From the NCBI GenBank assembly GCA_008931825.1, contig QXVZ01010901.1, positions 1 to 26,235 on the forward strand: 26,235 nucleotides of DNA. Reading direction: 5' to 3'. The translations under genes and the position numbers were made by a program. This document shows, piece by piece, positions 1 through 8,483 of the stretch (positions within the stretch are counted from its first letter, which is position 1; each line of letters opens with the position of its first letter). Source of the stretch: Phallusia fumigata (taxonomy: Eukaryota > Chordata > Ascidiacea > Phlebobranchia > Ascidiidae). The notes beneath the pieces were generated by a model. That model was not told the DNA's origin, did not search any database, and was given only the letters and a program-made list of their open reading frames with translations.

Positions 1-336
1 AGTTTACAATGCAGGTTTTGTGATTTTTTTATTTGTTAATTCATCTGTTTATTCAAATAAAAATTGCAGAAATATATTGCGGCAACTTGTTAGCCACAAA
101 CTGTACATCCGCCAAACTGTGAAGATAACACACACATAAATTATAGTCGCAAACTAAATGTTATGTTGAAATGCATCAGAAGAAAGCTGGTATGCACAAA
201 CGTGGTATGTACATCTCAGTTCGTCTACCGTATTTATTATGCACCCACATCGTTTGAAAACAAGAACCTACTTTTGCCCTATGACCATTCTGTCAGTGAA
301 AAAACAACAACAAATCTTTCAACGCGGTAAGAAATG

Positions 337-342
337 TTTATT
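337..342 (-). terminator. Poly(A) signal AATAAA for G1
   Basis: The minus strand reads AATAAA about 40 bases after the G1 stop codon. A second AATAAA lies at 48-53. In the paralogue G3 the proximal signal is interrupted, and the nearest clear AATAAA is at 9831-9836. Apart from these sites, 1-380 is 3' flank with no coding signal that I can see. Confidence 0.5.
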
Positions 343-380
343 TTCTTACGTACTTTTTGGTGTAGTTGGTGGTTCTCGTA

Positions 381-3300
381 TTAATTTTTACATTTTACAT
401 TCACATACACAGATGATTTGTGTGTGATAGGAATTTCATAATTGTTGTCATCTCCTGTAATTTGGTCCCCTGCTTTCGAATCAATCCCTAACTTAATTGC
501 GTTGTTTTCCTGATTGGCAACATTGACGTACGTCGCTGCCTCTTTGGAGTTGGAGCCTGGTTGTCGAGTAATCTTGAGTTCATCTGCAAAAAAATCATAC
601 ATTAGTTGGGAAAAGCTGAAAGTTATAGCAGTATGGTTTATGTGTTAAGTGTGCAATCTTACCAATTTCTGCATATTCAGCATCCGGCGTATCTTTCGCT
701 CCAGTCTTGGTGCTGTAAAACAACAGAAATGTAGCTAAAAACCTTGCAAACTTGGTTGTTGTAAGTATTACCTAATGCTTTTGCGGCAGTAAAGAAATGA
801 AGCAAATACAATTACACCGATAACAAAACCAACAACGGAACCAATCACTGCTGCTAGCAATGAGTCATTGTCTTGATCTGTAAATACAACGACGCTCATT
901 AGTTATTTTTATTCAAACAAATTAAGTTAACACACCATGTCAGGAATCTTCGAAAAAGTTTATTTCTAACAGAAATTTTTTCGCATTGCCTTACCTCTTG
1001 GTTTTATCATCTTGCTAGGATTTTATCATCCTTAGAGAACGACTTGCGCGCAATTACGCGCAATTATAATGTATTCAGTTAGGATAGTTATAGCGGTTAA
1101 ACAGTATTCTGGTTTCGAAGAAGAACAGACAATAATTTTTTACTGTATATAAAATGTCGGCATAAAAGTGCATCAATCTTATTTTACTTGGTTTAGGTTT
1201 TGTTGTAATGTAAATATCTCGACGTGTAGATGCTTTTTCCGGGTATGTGGTTGCTGTTCAATTGTAAAAAAAGTTATAAAGCCATGTAATTGTTTGAGCT
1301 AAATGTTAACCTACAATCAACACAGGACACTTCACAAGCAAATTCTAAATGAAAAAAACTAATTTAAACGTATACTTATGTGAAAATTGGATTAGAATCA
1401 AACCATTCTTATTATTTTCGCTACAAATAATTTTGTCATGTTTTAATTCAGCGATTGCTTGTTGGTTCGCATCTGATAATATCGGATACCACATTACCTT
1501 GTGATTGGAGATTTATTGTTGAGTCATGAAACGTCACAGTCGTTGTGGGTGACTCAGTGGTTTGGGAAGTTGCACTTGTTTTTCGAGCGGTGGTTTTGGA
1601 AACAGTGGTGGTAGCAGACATAGATGTGGTAGTGGAAGTAGTTGTGGTAGCGGAAGTAGTGGTTGCTGAATAAAGTTAAACATTAGCTGTTTGTAGATTA
1701 AGGTATGGCTAAAGTGTCGTTTGATCACAGCCTAAACATAGAGGTCTAATGACAGACCGCCAGGAACTTTTAAATATTAATTCGCATACGGTGGATATTT
1801 GCTGTATAATTTTGATGATGAAGTGAAAGGTAAATATATTACAATTACATTTGCGGACGTTTTATTGCCTCTGAACGACTTTTAATTGCTCGTTTATTGC
1901 GGTTTGTTATGACGTTTATAATTTTAATATTAATATACATTTTTCCAATGCACATTTCGCGCGCATTGTGCGAAAAAAATTCGAATCCCCGTCTCCGCTT
2001 GGAGATGCATACATAAGACAGAGTTTACAAAATATCCCTTGTTTGGAGCTTAATATACAAGGATCATTATTCTTACTTGGCAAAACTCTCTGACAAATAT
2101 ATCTTGACTGAGTCGAACATGAAATATCATTCCACTCGCATCCCATTCTCACACAATCCTCATTTCCCCCACCGTCATTTGGTTCTCCTTTTCTCCACTG
2201 TGGCTGTGTGAGATCAACATTTGTCCCATCTGTCCATTGAAACGTGTTTGTAGTTTGGTTTCTCCTTGCACCGATGAAGAATTCTGAACAACCTGAGTAT
2301 AACCAAAAAGTTAGAATTTAGCTAGTCCAGTTAGGATAAGCATTTTATCTGTCCAAAATGTTGCATCAAATCCGCTATAACAGTGTGGAAATTTAGGTGT
2401 TTGTTTCCACTGCTTGCACAAGCTCAGTGATTTTTTATCACATTATGAAACGCTACTGTGCCATTAAACACGTTATAACGACAAGTTTAGTCCAGCAAAA
2501 TAATAACAGAACTTTTATATAACATCTGCATTTCATATCGGGGAATAAAAGTAAAATTTAATTTTCAACTTAAATTTCAAATGGAACTATCCGGATTGGA
2601 CGAAGATCCGGTTTAACCGAATACGTTTGTTTCAAGCCTGACGTTATCTAGATAGTGGTTGATAAAAAAAACGTAATTTAAATCATTTCCGTTCCAATGA
2701 TGATAGAATCCCTTAAAATTAAAAGTAATTTATTGGTGCAGTGCAATCTTACGCACTGAATACCCAAAAAGCGTTTAGCGACAAACACGACAAATGATTG
2801 TTACATCACACGCGCAGTAATACCGGCGATTTGTCAGACGAGTGACTACGATATAATGTTGTAGACATTGGAGCACAATCCAGTGAAGCAAGTGATCAAC
2901 AGTAGGTGGATGTCTTAAATAAACATGCGAATGCAACATGGTTTAGTGTACGAATTCGCCAAGGGTAAAGTGAAAAATCCGGATTAGGAGATGTAAATAG
3001 AGCAACTTTATTCTGAATTAGGCAAAGATCAGATTAACCGAGGCGTTTTCACATGAAAACCTTAAATGATATTAAAATCATTTGTACCCCAAGTTTCTTT
3101 GGAATTAAAGTTTACTGCATTCTCAAAAATTAGCTAATATGATGTTTTGTTGAGGAATTTGTATCATGCACAATTTCATATCCATTTTTGTTGCGTACTA
3201 AAAATGTATTATAAAGACTTACCTGTAATATTGTCAACAAGAAAGTTGTGGAGTTCGGTTGTCTTCACATTTGCAACTGAAGCTCTTTTTTTAGCACATT

Positions 3301-3433
3301 CGGTTACAGCTTGGTCATACGAATTAACAAATGGCGTATTAACAATAAGAAATTCATGTCCTTGAAACTGAAGCCAGGTTTGGGAATTTGTAACCCTGGC
3401 TAACACTATTACCATAAACATTATAGCTGCCAT
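381..3433 (-). CDS. G1: type I C-type lectin receptor with tail-1 (YVNV/YEIP)
   Basis: Six exons on the minus strand: 3433-3223, 2292-2077, 1665-1498, 877-772, 712-663 and 583-381, giving 317 aa. All donors are GT, all acceptors AG, and phases 1,1,1,2,1 keep one open frame. Exon 1 is a signal peptide (hydrophobic run MFMVIVLA) and half a lectin domain (TWLQF, a Cys in TECAKK). Exon 2 completes the domain with QWTDGT, EPN and WND, and Cys in EDC, ISC and YIC. Exon 3 is a Thr/Ser stalk of about 56 residues. Exon 4 is the membrane span followed by CRK. Exon 5 ends EYAEI. Exon 6 carries TYVNV, NYEIP and VYVNV. Six codons present in G3 just before WND are missing. EPN and WND are the known Ca2+/sugar-binding signature of mannose-type lectin domains; ligand and signalling are inferred. 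The 20-base micro-exon of gene B is dead here (acceptor lost). Intron 1 is about 930 bp of non-coding sequence. Confidence 0.85.
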
Positions 3434-3481
3434 TTTCGTGTAGAACTTACGACTGAAACAATATTAAAACAATTTTATATC

Positions 3482-3638
3482 TAGCGTACTTTCTTTCAGC
3501 ACATCAGGTTTTAGCTTCGGCATAGGATTTAGCGAATGGCGAGAAAACATTAAGATATTCATATCCTTGAAAAGACAACCACGTTTCTGCCCCATAAACT
3601 AGCACAATGAAAACTACAACAATTCCTGTGAGTATCAT
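3482..3638 (-). pseudogene. Duplicated CRD1 exon fragment (CRD1b) upstream of G1
   Basis: This encodes a second signal peptide and lectin start (MILTGIVVVFIVLVYGAE, then TWLSFQGYEY and SPFAKSYAEAKT). The frame is cut by TGA at 3504-3506 and the homology ends at ERKY, before the conserved NVKT block. It has no phase-1 donor, so it cannot feed the CRD2 exon. The paralogue at 13461-13615 has the same truncation without the TGA, so the fragment is older than the segmental duplication. Confidence 0.75.
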
Positions 3639-3977
3639 TTCGATCTACATATTAAACAGTATTGCATTGAGACGATTGCATGTAACTTCTTGCACTAACT
3701 CACGAATATTGTTTTTACATTCTACATTGTATCGATAGCGACCCGGTTTAACCAACTTTTGCACTGGAAATATCGAATCAACTAAACACGACCAAGAAGG
3801 AAAATACTTTCTGCTTTATATTGGTTTTACGCGTTTATTCTCCGACCTTTCATCTATGATACATGTCTGAAGAGAATAACAAGTCACTAATCTTGAGTCC
3901 GCTAACTAAACGCTTTTATCAAAACACAAAGGATCTCACTATGTTGGTACTACGTCATTCTTGCAAAGGAAACTTAC

Positions 3978-4107
3978 TGTTATTTTAATATATGACGTCG
4001 GTGGTTTTAATGCTGTCGAATGTGCAACAAGCAATCCCGACTGTAAGATGCCTCCGTTGTAGGTAATTTTTGAATTTGTATTGTTTTCACATTGGGCATT
4101 GTTGCAT
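3978..4107 (-). pseudogene. Possible further CRD1 remnant (CRD1c)
   Basis: The minus strand reads PNVKTIQIQKLP, which resembles the ANVKTTELHNF block near the end of the CRD1 exons. It is followed by a GTAAGT donor at 3977. The rest does not align with a lectin half-domain, and the two paralogous copies (here and 13941-14075) prefer different frames, so it is non-functional if real. The assignment rests on a short match. Confidence 0.3.
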
Positions 4108-5182
4108 TTTTTGAAAATGATTTACCAGACGAGAATGTCAAGTTGATGTCATTAAAACACTTGTGATTAAAATTATAAAATTTACTAAACCTATTTCTTA
4201 GACGAGTTACTTGCATTCACAAAAACACAAGATGAATAACGACAAGTACTCACTGCTTTCTCTTAGCTAAACTATTGTTTCTAACTCCCAAGGTTATTAT
4301 CATGAATGCATTTCTTCAGGCGCCAGTCGAGTCTGTGTTTATGGTTTTCTACCCACTATAATCAAATCCACTAAAATACCAAACACACTTAAGCACAGAA
4401 CTACACCAGGTGGATGTGATGTCGTTTTTTGTGATGACAACTCTGGGTTGGTTATATGCATGACGTTGTCGAAAGTCAAAATCAGACTGGTAAGCAACTA
4501 CTTTGTATTACTCAAAAGTTTTGAAAAACCTAGTTTGTCCTTTCTCTTCTACACTGGTCTACCTTTTTCTTTCTAATCTGGTACAAATTTCTGGTAAATG
4601 TTTTGCGGTCTGACGACAAAAACCTTATAAAAACACGTTAGACAAACTAGCAATTATACCCATATACTTTCGCAATAACACAAACGTAACATCATAAAAT
4701 CACACCGAACAAGGCTTATGATTTGTATCTACAAAAGCGTGTAATGAATGGGGACAGAAAGCAAAACTTTCCTGATCATTGTCAAAGCAAGAAACTTAAG
4801 CGGCATTGCTCGAGCCCAATGACCTCAATGGTTTAACCAAAATTGTGGCACTTCATTTACCTCGAGCTCATTTGTATGGTTTCACCTCTGCTATGTATAG
4901 ACTGCGACCTTCCGTTCAACCAAGAGTAACAACAGTTCAGTTATATAAGATAATATACTATAGTGCAGAATCAGATAACATTAGTTTGTGTGCGTCATCG
5001 TTTTTCCTCATCAAGAGCAATGTTGCTATTTCTTAGCTGCTGACATATGTACAATCCAATCGTGCATGTAATTGCACTAGTGGTATACTCTTTGACAAAA
5101 TACTTTGATTCAATGTCTAGTTTTGTGCAATTTGTGTTGCAAAACTAATCAATTAATTTGCAGATTCGGGCACGTTTAGTTT
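4108..5182. other. Spacer: 5' flank of G1 and 3' flank of G2
   Basis: No gene found. The sequence is repeated at about 14075-14902 (with about 280 bp deleted) and in fragments at 7149-7600 (inverted) and 8080-8482 (same orientation). Short open frames on either strand are not kept between the copies. Confidence 0.6.
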
Positions 5183-5610
5183 CTATTTCTTCTTCACGAC
5201 AGCGTAAACATCCCTTGGATCTCCAACTGAATTTGGTTCAAACTGGTCATCATCACTTTGAGACTGGATTTCTTTCTTCTTCTTATCTACTACCGCGTAC
5301 AGATCTTGGCCCCCTTGGTTTTCAGGTTGGTGGTTTTGTTGATTTTCCGCCATCTGGTATTCGTGATCATTCGGAATTTCGGCATCTTCTACTGTAGCAT
5401 ACATTGCTGCTTCGTTTTGGTTTACAATGCCACCATAAGCTACGTTGTAAACAGAGCCATAAGCTTGTGACGATGTTTGGTCGTCGGTTGTGTTGGGCAC
5501 ATTCCTAGCCACGGCATCGCTGTTTCCACTCTGTTTGTTTCTGTGAGTTGTCTCATACCCTGGTGCTGCGTTTGCAGTGGAAGCGGGTTGGCCGTTGCGC
5601 TTCGTTTCAT
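5183..5610 (-). pseudogene. G2: isolated tail-2 exon
   Basis: A complete 428-base last exon with its acceptor (TTAAAG then ATGAAACG) and stop, encoding about 142 residues of tail-2. It has QAYGSVYNVAYGGIV, MYATVED, HEYQM, DLYAVV and a terminal VYAVVKKK. Length and phase match the tail exons of gene C and F exactly. The expected upstream exons (TM, YAEI, stalk, CRD) are not found above 5610. After about 600 bases of last-intron-like sequence the DNA switches to inverted sequence at about 6365. So G2 is either the 3' stump of a rearranged gene or the end of a gene whose remainder was misassembled. The exon is undamaged, which favours recent loss or an assembly cause. Confidence 0.8.
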
Positions 5611-5754
5611 CTTTAACAAAAATATTATCACACTTAAGTCCACTGCAGACTTAAATAGCATTGCTGCAGCAACAAAATCTATTTTAATGCAAATTCGAAA
5701 AATAAAAATTTCCTTATAATAGCAGAAAGCCAATAATGATTTTCTGAGCTGCAG

Positions 5755-5985
5755 ATGAAGTGACGATCCTTTGGTTCCAAGCATTTGCTTGGCCATTGTG
5801 GAACCAGTTTGTCTGTAGTTTATACCTCGTTGTGGCATCGAACAGATGACGTGAGGCATGGCTTTTCAGCCCGTAACTCACAACAAACTAAAGTGCCGAA
5901 AATTCGCTAGACTAGCCTAAACGGCCAATGTCCTGTTACCAACTGCACTGATGAGACCTTGCAGGTCGAAACAGTGTGCAATGTA
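5755..5985 (+). mobile_element. Insertion of about 230 bp carrying a hammerhead ribozyme
   Basis: Relative to the paralogous intron in gene C (15421-15548), this copy has an extra block of about 230 bp. It contains a perfect hairpin at 5777-5792 (CCAAGC, ATTT loop, GCTTGG), a flanking pair GGTTCC (5773-5778) and GGAACC (5800-5805), and at its 3' end a hammerhead ribozyme. No reverse-transcriptase or transposase frame is visible. Hammerheads of this type are known from Penelope-like elements and small non-autonomous retroelements in animals, so a fragment of such an element is the likeliest source. The boundaries are approximate. Confidence 0.5.
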
Positions 5986-5996
5986 TGCAGGTCGTA
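5936..5996 (+). ncRNA. Type I hammerhead ribozyme
   Basis: All conserved core positions of the hammerhead fold are present. Stem I pairs CTGCA (5943-5947) with TGCAG (5986-5990), with weaker pairing beyond an internal loop. The core CTGATGA is 5948-5954. Stem II is GACCT (5955-5959), loop TGC, AGGTC (5963-5967). GAA is 5968-5970. Stem III is three pairs, ACA (5971-5973) with TGT (5982-5984), closed by an 8-base loop. The cleavage triplet is GTA (5983-5985), so the cut would fall after 5985. A very short stem III is characteristic of animal type I hammerheads. It self-cleaves RNA; activity is predicted, not shown. It is antisense to G2. I found only one copy in the window. Confidence 0.82.
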
Positions 5997-6240
5997 TTAA
6001 CCCAGGCAATAAGCATTTAAGACCATGACGCCGCTCCCAAAGACCTGACGGTAGTGACTAGATAGTGAGTCGCGTGGCAATCCAACGAGCTTATCAGATG
6101 GGGTGTAAGCACCCCCGGAAAAGTGTTAAAAAATTGGTTTCCATCAAAATCATTTAAAAGCGTGTTAAGGAAAGGAATGCTTGACAACAATTGTAATTAT
6201 AGTCGAATTTTTATTTAGCTAAATAGTCCCCCCCCCTCTT
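5986..6240. repeat. Interspersed repeat, copy 1
   Basis: Matches 15545-15800 in the last intron of gene C. Shared landmarks include a CAGGCA(A/G)TAAG start region, GTGACTAGATAGTG, and AACGAGCTTATCAGATGGGG. A perfect hairpin GGGGTG-TAAG-CACCCC sits at 6100-6115 and is degraded in the other copy. In copy 2 the 5' edge reads CAGGGCCGGATTAAGCC, similar to ends of some non-autonomous DNA transposons. I saw no matching terminal inverted repeat, so the class is unknown. The hammerhead's 3' stem I lies at the junction with this repeat. Confidence 0.5.
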
Positions 6241-6486
6241 CTCTATGTGCCCTTAGGAGGTAGGACATGCTTATTTTGCTTAGTGGTTAATTCAGCCCAT
6301 CCATTGCGTTTCCGTTTCAATGTCAGAAGGAATGATTTCAACATGAAAACGAGAATTTACCAAACTCCGCACTGTTATAGCACTGTTATAGCGGATTTGA
6401 TGCAACTTTTGTGATCCTTGTTTTGGACAGTTAAAATGCTAATCCTAACTGGACTAGCTAAATCCTATCTTTTTGGCTATATGCAG

Positions 6487-6645
6487 GTTGTTTCGACACC
6501 TACATCGGTGCAAGGAGAAACCAAACTACAAACACGTTTCAATGGACAGATGGGACGAACGTTGATGATACACAGACACAGTGGAGAAATGGAGAACCAA
6601 ATGACGGTGCGGAAAATGAAGATTGTGTGAGAATGGGATGCGAGT
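6487..6645 (+). pseudogene. F (5' part): inverted partial CRD2 exon
   Basis: This is the only receptor CRD exon on the plus strand. A polypyrimidine tract and ATGCAG acceptor at 6481-6486 precede GCFDTYIGARRNQ, then QWTDGTNVDDTQ, EPNDG and EDCVRMGCE. It then stops at the N at 6646, just where WND should follow. It shares G1's deletion before WND, so it is a G1-type copy. The intron sequence at about 6366-6486 is the inverted equivalent of 2293-2400. The switch from minus- to plus-oriented sequence falls near a doubled CACTGTTATAGC at about 6368-6392. The tail-2 exon at 6721 could be the 3' end of the same gene if the N hides a gap. Confidence 0.7.
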
Positions 6646-6646
6646 N
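6646..6646. other. N: probable contig joint inside a CRD2 exon
   Basis: The N cuts a lectin exon in mid-codon. The next bases are the end of a last intron, so five expected features (rest of CRD2, stalk, TM, YAEI exon and most introns) are missing at one position. That fits a collapsed assembly gap better than a single unread base. Confidence 0.7.
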
Positions 6647-6720
6647 ATAGTAAAAAACAATGTTTCATATTTGCATTAAAATAGATTTCATGGACTTTAA
6701 TAATCTTATTTTTGTTAAAG

Positions 6721-7148
6721 ATGAAACCAAGCGCAACAGCCAACCCGGTTCCAGTGCAAACGCAGCATTAGGGTATGAAACAACTCACAGAAACAAACAG
6801 AGTGGAAACAGCGATGCCGTGGCTGGGAATGTTTCCAACACAACCGAGGACCAAACATCGTCACAAGCTTATGGCTCTGTTTACAACGTAGCTTATGGTA
6901 GCATTGTAAACCAAAACAAAGCAGCAATGTATTCTACTGTAGAAGATGCCGAAATTCCGAATGATCACGAATACCAGATGGCGGAAAATCAACAAAGCCA
7001 CCAAGCTGGAAACATGGAGGGCCAAGATCTGTACGCTGTAGTGGGTGAGAAGAAGAAAGAAATCCAGCCTCAAACTGACAATGTCCAGTTTGAACCAAAT
7101 TCTGTTGGAGGTCCGGGCGATGTTTACGCTGTCGTGAAGAAAAAGTAG
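6721..7148 (+). CDS. F (3' part): tail-2 exon on the plus strand
   Basis: A complete tail-2 last exon of 428 bases, preceded by TTGTTAAAG and ending in TAG. It has YGSVYNVAYGSIV, MYSTVED, HEYQM, DLYAVV and terminal VYAVVKKK. It is closest in length and sequence to the tails of G2 and gene C. Orientation is opposite to all complete genes, so either a true inverted gene F spans the N at 6646, or this contig was placed backwards. The frame is undamaged. It cannot be expressed alone, since it lacks a start and needs upstream exons ending in phase 1. Confidence 0.75.
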
Positions 7149-7604
7149 AAACTACAACTATCCTAACAACTGCGAATACATTGATTATAACCACAAAAAT
7201 TGTACAAAGCTAGACATTGAATCAAACTATTTTTGTCAAAGAGTATACCACTAGTGCAATGTCATACACGATTGGATTGTACATATGACAGCAGCTAAGA
7301 AATTGCAACACTGCTCTTAATGAGGAAAAACGATGACGCACACAAACTATAATGTATTATCCTATATGACTCTACTGTTGTTGTTCTTATAGAAGTATTT
7401 CTGCTTTCTTCCTTCTTCGCCGAAAGCTCTCCGAATGGAGGCGTGTGTTCGAATCCAGCTTCTGACACTGTTTGATTCAGCGCTATCGTATATTATCTTA
7501 TATGACTGAACTGTTGTTACTCTTGGTTGAACGGAAGGTCGCAGTCTATACATAGCAGAGGTGAAACAATACAAATGAGCTCCAAGTAAATGAAATACCA
7601 CAAA
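7149..7604 (+). other. 3' flank of F, inverted copy of about 4840-5182, with a small insertion
   Basis: The flank repeats the 3' flank of G2 in inverse orientation. Around 7385-7480 about 90 bases are extra, bordered by two versions of a TATATGACT...CTGTTGTTG segment (about 7355-7385 and 7485-7530). The extra piece contains GTGTTCGAATCCAGC, which resembles a tRNA B box, so a tRNA-derived short element is possible. It does not fold into a proper tRNA. Confidence 0.45.
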
Positions 7605-7720
7605 TACGCTGTCGTGAAGAAAATATAGAAATTAAACGTGCCCAAATCTGCTAAGTAATTGGTCATACAAATTGCACATAGCTCGACTTTGAATCAATGC
7701 ACTGTTTTTTATCTGGTCTG
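7605..7720 (+). pseudogene. Second tail-2 3'-end fragment
   Basis: Only the last eight codons of a tail-2 exon remain (YAVVKKI then TAG at 7626-7628), followed by a recognisable copy of the tail-2 3' flank. The left edge joins abruptly to flank sequence. This is recombination debris. Confidence 0.65.
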
Positions 7721-8482
7721 CATTCAATTATACCACCCGAGCTGATTCTTCATGTGACAACTATGCAGTAGTAACACTTTCATCGACACCATGCACAAAA
7801 CATGTTTCCTTATATAATAACCAATACACAAGCATGCGATACTGCCCGCCGTAATTTAATTTAATGACCGCTGGGCTGATACCAAATAATTATGTTTTGT
7901 CTTGTTTACTTGGTTGTTTTGTTTCTCGAGGTCGGGGGAACAACGCCTGAGTGTGTTATGCTCACAACGAGACCACTGACCAGCTACCTGCTTCTTTTTT
8001 TCAAAAAGATAGTGAAACTGGGAGCAATGCCGCTCAAGTAAATTGCTCAAGAAAGTCTTTCTTTTAGCTCTCCTCGAGAATGTCAAGTTGATGTCATTAA
8101 AACACTTATGCTGAAAATTACAAAATTTACTAAATCTATTTCTCTGACGAGTTACTTGCAAACACAAGAACACAAGATAAACAACGACAAGTACTCACTG
8201 CTTCTGGCTAAACTATTGTTTCTAACTCCCAAGGTTTCTCTCATGAATGCAATTCTTCAGGCGCCATACGAGTCTATGTTTATGGTTTTCTACCCACTAA
8301 AAACAAATCCAAATAAAATACCAAACACACTAAAGCACAGAATCACACCAGAAGGATGTGACGCCGTCTTTTTGTGATGACAACTCTGTGTTTGTTTTGT
8401 GCATGACGTTGTCGAAAGTCAAAAGCAGAGTGGTTAGCAACTACTTTATATTACTCAAAAGTTTTGAAAAACCTAGTTTGTT
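7721..8482. other. Mosaic of rearranged family flank sequence
   Basis: From about 8080 to 8482 the sequence follows 4130-4540 in the same orientation. Around 8015-8035 is an inverted piece of about 4795-4815. About 7740-8000 has no match in this window and no credible gene. Confidence 0.5.
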
Positions 8483-8483
8483 N
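8483..8483. other. N: probable contig joint
   Basis: To the left is G1-type 5' spacer sequence. To the right is the proximal 5' flank of a gene C-like receptor without its CRD1 exon. The change of context suggests a join between unrelated pieces. Confidence 0.6.

Larger units (their letters stand above)
1..6365. repeat. Segmental duplication, copy 1 (paralogue of about 9790-16300)
   Basis: This stretch is collinear with about 9790-16300. Both hold a tail-1 lectin receptor (G1 or G3), then its 5' flank with duplicated CRD1 fragments, then a tail-2 exon (G2 or gene C) and the start of that gene's last intron. Similarity covers exons, introns and flanks, so this is duplicated DNA and not only conserved coding sequence. 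Copy 1 differs by an extra segment at about 5755-5985 with a hammerhead ribozyme, by lacking the retroelement found at 15849-16184, and by a break at about 6365 into inverted sequence. Copy 2 lacks about 280 bp corresponding to 4205-4485. Both copies are read by eye; percent identity was not computed. Confidence 0.9.

Noticed and set aside
1534..1728. Minus-strand Pro/Leu-rich frame
   Set aside because: Alternative-frame reading of the Thr-rich stalk exon of G1.
4301..4510. Cys-containing plus-strand frame (HECISSGASRVCVYGF...) in the spacer
   Set aside because: The copy at about 8230-8400 has an indel and stops in the same frame, and the region is deleted in the second unit.
7385..7480. Possible tRNA gene (GTTCGAATCC)
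   Set aside because: T-stem does not pair, no cloverleaf; at most a tRNA-derived short element.
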